A stretch of DNA of 64,000 nucleotides from Rhinopomastus cyanomelas. Taxonomy: Eukaryota > Chordata > Aves > Bucerotiformes > Rhinopomastidae. The position numbers and the translations under genes are program-made. This document shows positions 56,001 to 62,000 of the stretch, piece after piece. Within the stretch, counting starts at the first letter, position 1. Every line of letters begins with the position of its first letter. A model generated the notes under the pieces. That model saw only the letters and a program-made list of their open reading frames with translations, did not search any database and was not told where the DNA came from. The DNA lies in assembly GCA_013400115.1 (NCBI GenBank), contig VXBP01004367.1, forward strand, positions 186,556 to 250,555, read 5' to 3'.

Positions 56001-59000
56001 GTTCTGTGGGAACCTGAGGAAGGACAAGCTTGTGTCTTGGTGTCACGCTAGTGCACGCTGAGTGTGAGCAGGTTGCAGTGTTCTGCTGTTGTAGAGTAGA
56101 GTGTCTAAGCAGGCTTCGCCCTGTGTGGTGGAACAAGTCCAAGAGGAGAAGGAAGACCTTGCCACTTGTCTGGTTGTTAGCTGGTGCTTCATGTTAAGGC
56201 AGAATAGTGTCAGTGGCCTCGTTTGATGGGGCTGGGCAGGTCCCCTGTGCTTGAGGGTGGCCTCAAGTCTGCGAACGGGAGAAGCTGCCGGGAGATGGCA
56301 GCATCCACCAGCCCTTCACCCACCTCTCACCGAGTGCCTCGGGACTGCGGGACCTCCGAACGCGGTTGCTGCGGAGGCCGAGTCTTTTCAGTTAACCAGC
56401 CTGACTGCAGGGAGCCCTTTGTGGAGTGAGGAGTGAGCCACTTAGGTCACTCAGAAGGCAAATCAGTGATGGTTAATGCTCTCATCCTTGCACTGCTCAC
56501 CAGTACTTCAGCCTGTGCTGCTGCAGGGTCCATATGCGATGCAGAACTGAGCCAAATCCTAGAATCACAGGATCATTCAGGTTGGAAAAGACCCCTGGGC
56601 TCATAGAGTCCAGCCATCAACCCTACTCTACAAGGTCACCCCTAAATCACGTCCACCAACACCACATCTAAGTGACTTTTAAACTCATCCAGGGATGGGG
56701 ACTCAACCACCACCCTGGGCAGCCCAGTCCAGTCCCTGATCACTCTCTCTGGGAAGAATTTCTTCCTCATATCCAACCTAAACCTCCCCTGTTGAAGCTT
56801 GAAGCCCTTCCCTCTGCTTCTGTCACTAGTGAGCTGTGAGAAGAGCCCAGCACCAGTATCTCTCCAGTGTCCTTTCAGATAGTTGTAGAGAGCGACAAGG
56901 TCTCCCCTCAGCCTCCTCTTCCTCAAACTCAACAGCTCCAGCTCTCTCCATCTCTCTGCATCACATTGATTCTCCAGGCCCTTCCCCAGCTTCATTGCCC
57001 TCCTCTGCCCTGCACATGTCTCCCTTGTACTGAGGTGCCCAAAGCTGGACCCAGTACTCAACGTGCAGCTTCCGCAGTGCTGAGCACAGGGAGACAGTCA
57101 CCTCCTTCCTCGTGCTGGACACACTTTTCTAGTCCAGGCCGGGATGTCACTGGCCTTCTTGGCTGCTTGGGCACCCTGTTGGCTCACATTCAGCCTCCTG
57201 CCAATTGGAACCCCCAGGTCCCTCTGCCAGATGCTTTCCAGCCCCCTGCCCTTCCCACACTCTTCTGAATCAGTTCTGCAGTGTCCAAAAGTTACCAAGA
57301 CAGTGTTTGTCTCTTCTTTTGCAGCTTAACCCCCGCTATCCAGAAGGTAATAGTGAAGGAAAACCTTTGGTAAGTGGAGTTCATGTTGCATGGAACCTGG
57401 GAAGTGCTGTGCCCTCGCCCAGTGCATCCCAGCGCATCCCAGCGCATCCCAGCGCACCAAACCTTACAGCAGCCATCCAGTACCTGGAGGGGCTGTAGGG
57501 AAGCTGGAGAGGGACGTTTTACAAGGGGCTCCAGTGATGGGACGAGGAAGAAGGGTTTCAAGCTGAAAGAGGGCAGGTTTAGATTGGATCTTAGGAAGAA
57601 ATTCCCTCACTGTGACAGTGCTGAGGCACTGGAAGAGGTTGCCCAGAGAAACTGTGGGTGCCCCTTCCCTGGAAGTATTCAGGGCCAGTTTGGATGGAGC
57701 TCTGGGCACCCTGGTCTGCTGAGAGGGGTCGCTGCCCATGACTTAGGGGCTGAAACTGGATGCTCTCTGAGTTATCCTTGCTGCATTGCAGACAGACTGG
57801 ACCTAGGTCTTCTTCCACTTGCCTTGGAGACCACAGCCTCTGCCCTGGCCAGACCATGCCATCCAGTTCCAACAGCACAAGGCAGTGTCCCTGTGGGACT
57901 TGGTCTAGATGGTCCTGCTCTGGCAGGGGGATTGGACTGGATGATCTTTCGAGGCCCCTTCCAATCCCTGATGCTCTGTGATACTGTGAACCTGTTTATA
58001 ATGTCTGAAGGAAGTGGAGTTGAGGCCCTGGGGGAATCTTATTGATGCTGAGACAACAAACAGCCCAGAAGGGAATCGATCCTCCATCAAATTAATGAGA
58101 TTGTTGAGCTCTTCTTTTCAACAATTCCGTTTCATTTCCTTCTGTTCAGCTTCTGGCTCTTGTTCATTTGGAGGGTGTTTTTCAGGTTTCTCTCGTTGTG
58201 GGGAAAAATATTGTGTTTTTTATGAAATGAGCCCCGTGTTCCGGTGCAATTAGAAGCCTTCAGGACTGCAAACTCTCTGAAAATGGAGACTTCTGTAGGT
58301 GCTGGCAGTGCTGAGCTTCTCTTTCCCCTGCTGCTTGGTATTAATGGCACTGGGGCAGTGCCCTCTCATCTGTGAAGTGGAAATGCTCTCTCCTAAAGCC
58401 TGGCACAGTGCACGTCCACTGAGGTTCACCTAGGATGCTCCACATCAATCTGAGAAGGACCTTCTTCCCAGTGAGGGTGTCAGAGCCCTGGAAGGGGCTG
58501 CCCAGGGGGGTTGTGGAGTCTCCTTCACTGGAGATGTTTAAGACCTACCTGGAGGTGTTCCTGTGTGACTGGATCTAGGGGATCCTGCTGTGGCAGGGGG
58601 ATTGGACTGGATAATCCTTCAAGGTCCCTTCCAATCCCTCTCTGTGATTCTGTGATCTGGGAACAAGGATTAGTTAGCCCCAATGTATTGAAGCTGTCTT
58701 TGGGTAGGTATCTGAGCTCTGTTTGTCTGTGTTTCCCCAAGAGTGCTAATCCCATGGGTTTTTATTGTTGGGATTTTTGTTATCATGGACTCATAGAACC
58801 ATCAGGGATTGGAAGGGACCTCAAAAGATCCTCCAGTCCAATGCCCCTGCCACAGCAGGATCACTTAGATCCAGTCACATGTGAACACATCCAGGTGGGT
58901 CTTAAACATCTCCAGAGAAGGAGACTCCACAGCCCCTCCAGGCAGCCCCTTCCAGGGCTCTGGCACCCTCACTGGGAAGAAGTTCCTTCTCACACTGATG

Positions 59001-62000
59001 TGGAACCTCCTCTGCTCCAGCTCACACTTGCTGCCGTTTGTCCTATCATTAGATGCCCCTGAGCAGAGCCTGGCTCCATCCTCCTGGCACCCACCCTTCA
59101 AATACTTATTTACTTGTCTTACAAAGGAGTTGGATGGTTCTACATCGAGGTGCAGTTTGATCTATCTCCTTTGACCTCTGTTTACCTGTATTTATGAATC
59201 CTGAACAACCCAAGCTTTTCTTTCTTGTTTGCAACCCAGGTGATTATTTTTTCCCTGATAAACACTTATTTGGGGTTTTTTTGTAATCACCTTCCAGCAA
59301 CTAAGTTTGTTTAATTAAAACTAGAAATGGGGGATTGGACTAGATGATCTTTCGAGGTCCCTTCCCAATCCCTAATGAGTCCATGAATTTAATCCTAGGA
59401 TGTGAGACACAGCTGATGCAGTTGAATCAAGTAGGTGTGGGGATGTCTTTGGTTGTTTTTAAAAGACTTAGTTAGGAATTAACCCAGCAATAAACTCTGT
59501 GTGGGGGAAAAAAGCAGCATCTGAAGCTTTAAAATGGCAGCACCTCTGGTTATATAAAAGCCAGCAGACAGGCTGCGTGAGAGGCTGGGGATGGAAGGGG
59601 AGACCCAGGTGGTGGCACACGGTGCTGCTGCACAGCAGTCTGAGTCAGCTCTGGAAACACACACTGCTCCTGCTCCTTCGGGGTGTCTCTGCCTCGGAAC
59701 AACGCAGCTGTGATGTCTGGGCTGAGCGCAGGGTGACTCACCAGTGAGTCAGCAGAGGAGGTGCTGCAGGATGGGTCCTCCTGCGCTGGCTGCCAGGGCT
59801 TTGTCCGGTGCAGGAGTGAGGCTGCTGCTTAATTAGCTTCCTTCTCGTGCCTGGTGGTTCCAGTCAGCTAACCTGTGGAGCCCTGCTGGTTTTGGAAGAG
59901 CCTCCTGAACTGGGTTAACAGGGAGACACCAGACTCCACTGGCTTTTCACAGGTGTTAACTCTGGCTCCTGTCAAACGTAGAGCAGCCCCGTGTTGTCGC
60001 TGAGGAGCAGGGGGTGCTGTCCTTGCCTGCTCTGTGCTGCAGCAGCTGTCTTAACCGACTGGAATGATAAATCATTTCCAAAGGAAAAGGAATTTCAGTT
60101 CTATCCTGCTTTTGGATTCCTTTCTGCAGGTGACAAGGGCCTTCCCCAGGCAGAACTCCCTGTGAAAAAGCTGCCTGGACATGTTCCTGTGTGACTGCAT
60201 CTAGGGGATCCTGCTGTGGCAGGGGGATTGGACTGGATGGACTTTTGAGGTCCCTTCCAATCCCTAATGTCCTGGGATTCTGTGGTCTCCTGGATTTCAG
60301 GAATGAGGGCCAGCTGAGGGTTTGGGATAGGGGCAAGTTTATTGTTAAGAGCTGTGGAGAAGGATGATCAGCTGGTGAGATGTTGGTGCTGGGCTCTTCT
60401 CACAGGTCTTTAGTGACAGAAGCAGAGGGAAGGGCTTCAAGCTTCAACAGGGGAGGGTTAGACTGGACATCAGGAAGAAATTCTTCCTGGAGAGAGTGGT
60501 CAGGCACTGGGTGAAGCTGACTGGGTTTGAGTGACAAGTGTCAGAGAGTCAGGATGCTGTTCTAAACCATCCTGCGCCTCCCAACCCTTTACAAATCTCT
60601 TGTTTTTGGGTTTGTGTGGAAATTTAAGTAGTAGAATTCATTTGGTGTTAGGGACTGTGGTGGGAACAAGGCAGACGTGTGACCTGTCTTTGGGGTAGCT
60701 GGACAGTCTCTAAGGGACTGTCTCAGTCTCTAGAGATGTGTAAGACCCACCTGGCCATGTTCCTGTGCGACTTGGTCTAGGGGATCCTGCTGCAGCAGGG
60801 GGATTCGACTAGATGATCTTTTGAGGACTCTTCCAACCCCTAATGTTCTGTGATTCTGTGACTGTGGTACAAGCAAATAACCCTCGTGCCTCATTGGCAG
60901 AGAGACGGCGACCTTCCCGCTTCGAAGAAGAAGCGCCAGGCAGGGGAGAAGATTATGTACACGCTGGTCTCTGTGCCTCACGGAAACGACATCGCGTCTC
61001 TCTTTGAACTGGATGCCACCACTCTTCAGAGAGCTGACTGCCTGGTTCCAAGGTAACAGCAAAGCCCCCCTGGCTCTGCACCGGCACAGTGTCTTCCCGG
61101 CGTTGTGCTGGTGGGTAAAGCAGAAGGACTCAAACACAAGCAGGTGTTATCCTCCAGCTAGAGTCGGAGGAGCGTTCCCGGACAAGCAACAGATGTGTAA
61201 ACCGTGCCGCCTTTGTTGTGACCAGGTGAAGGGACTACTAGGATAAAGCAAGGGGCACTGAGAGAGGCTCAGTGAGGAGAAAAGCAAGGGCTAAACATTG
61301 CACAACCTGTGATGAAAGAGCTGAGCCCCCTTTGAAACAGCTCTGCTGCTGCTGAAGCTGACGGGGTTGCTCCCAAGAAAACCAGGCGTGTGGTGAACCG
61401 GCGTCTGCTGCGCTGACGGACCGCGCCGCTGCTGAGCACGCTTGTTAGTCAAGTGGATTCAGCGAGTGGATTCTGGATTCTGAGTGTGACTAGTGGAAAT
61501 TCCTGTGGTGGTGTTTGCCTGAGATGAGCTGGGTAGTCACACTGCACGGGCACGCAGACCAGCTTGGGGCTGAGTGTAGAGCTGGGTGCCAGAGTCCAGC
61601 GGGGAGCCACAAAGATGATGAAGGGAGGGGAGCATCTCCCTGCTGAGGAAAGGCTGAGGGAGATTATCCCATGGGTAGACTCCTAGTGACTCTCATCCTG
61701 ATCTTAGTGCACTTGGTAACTGGTACTGTAAATGCTCACTCCCTGAAGCAGGGGCTTGCAGCTCGTGGTGGTGGAGCTGTGGTGAGACCACGGTCAGTTC
61801 TGCTTCCTGGCTGCAGTGCTGTGGTAGCCTGCAGACACAGGAAGAGACAAGAACTGCTTCTATTCATGAGCTGCATTGCTGTTCAGATCGAACTTTGTAG
61901 CCCCTTCCTCTTAATTTTTAATTCCTTTAAGGAATGTTTTACTCCTGCGTGTCAGTAAATACCGGGAAGCAGCATTCTGCACGATCCCAGGGCGCTGTTC

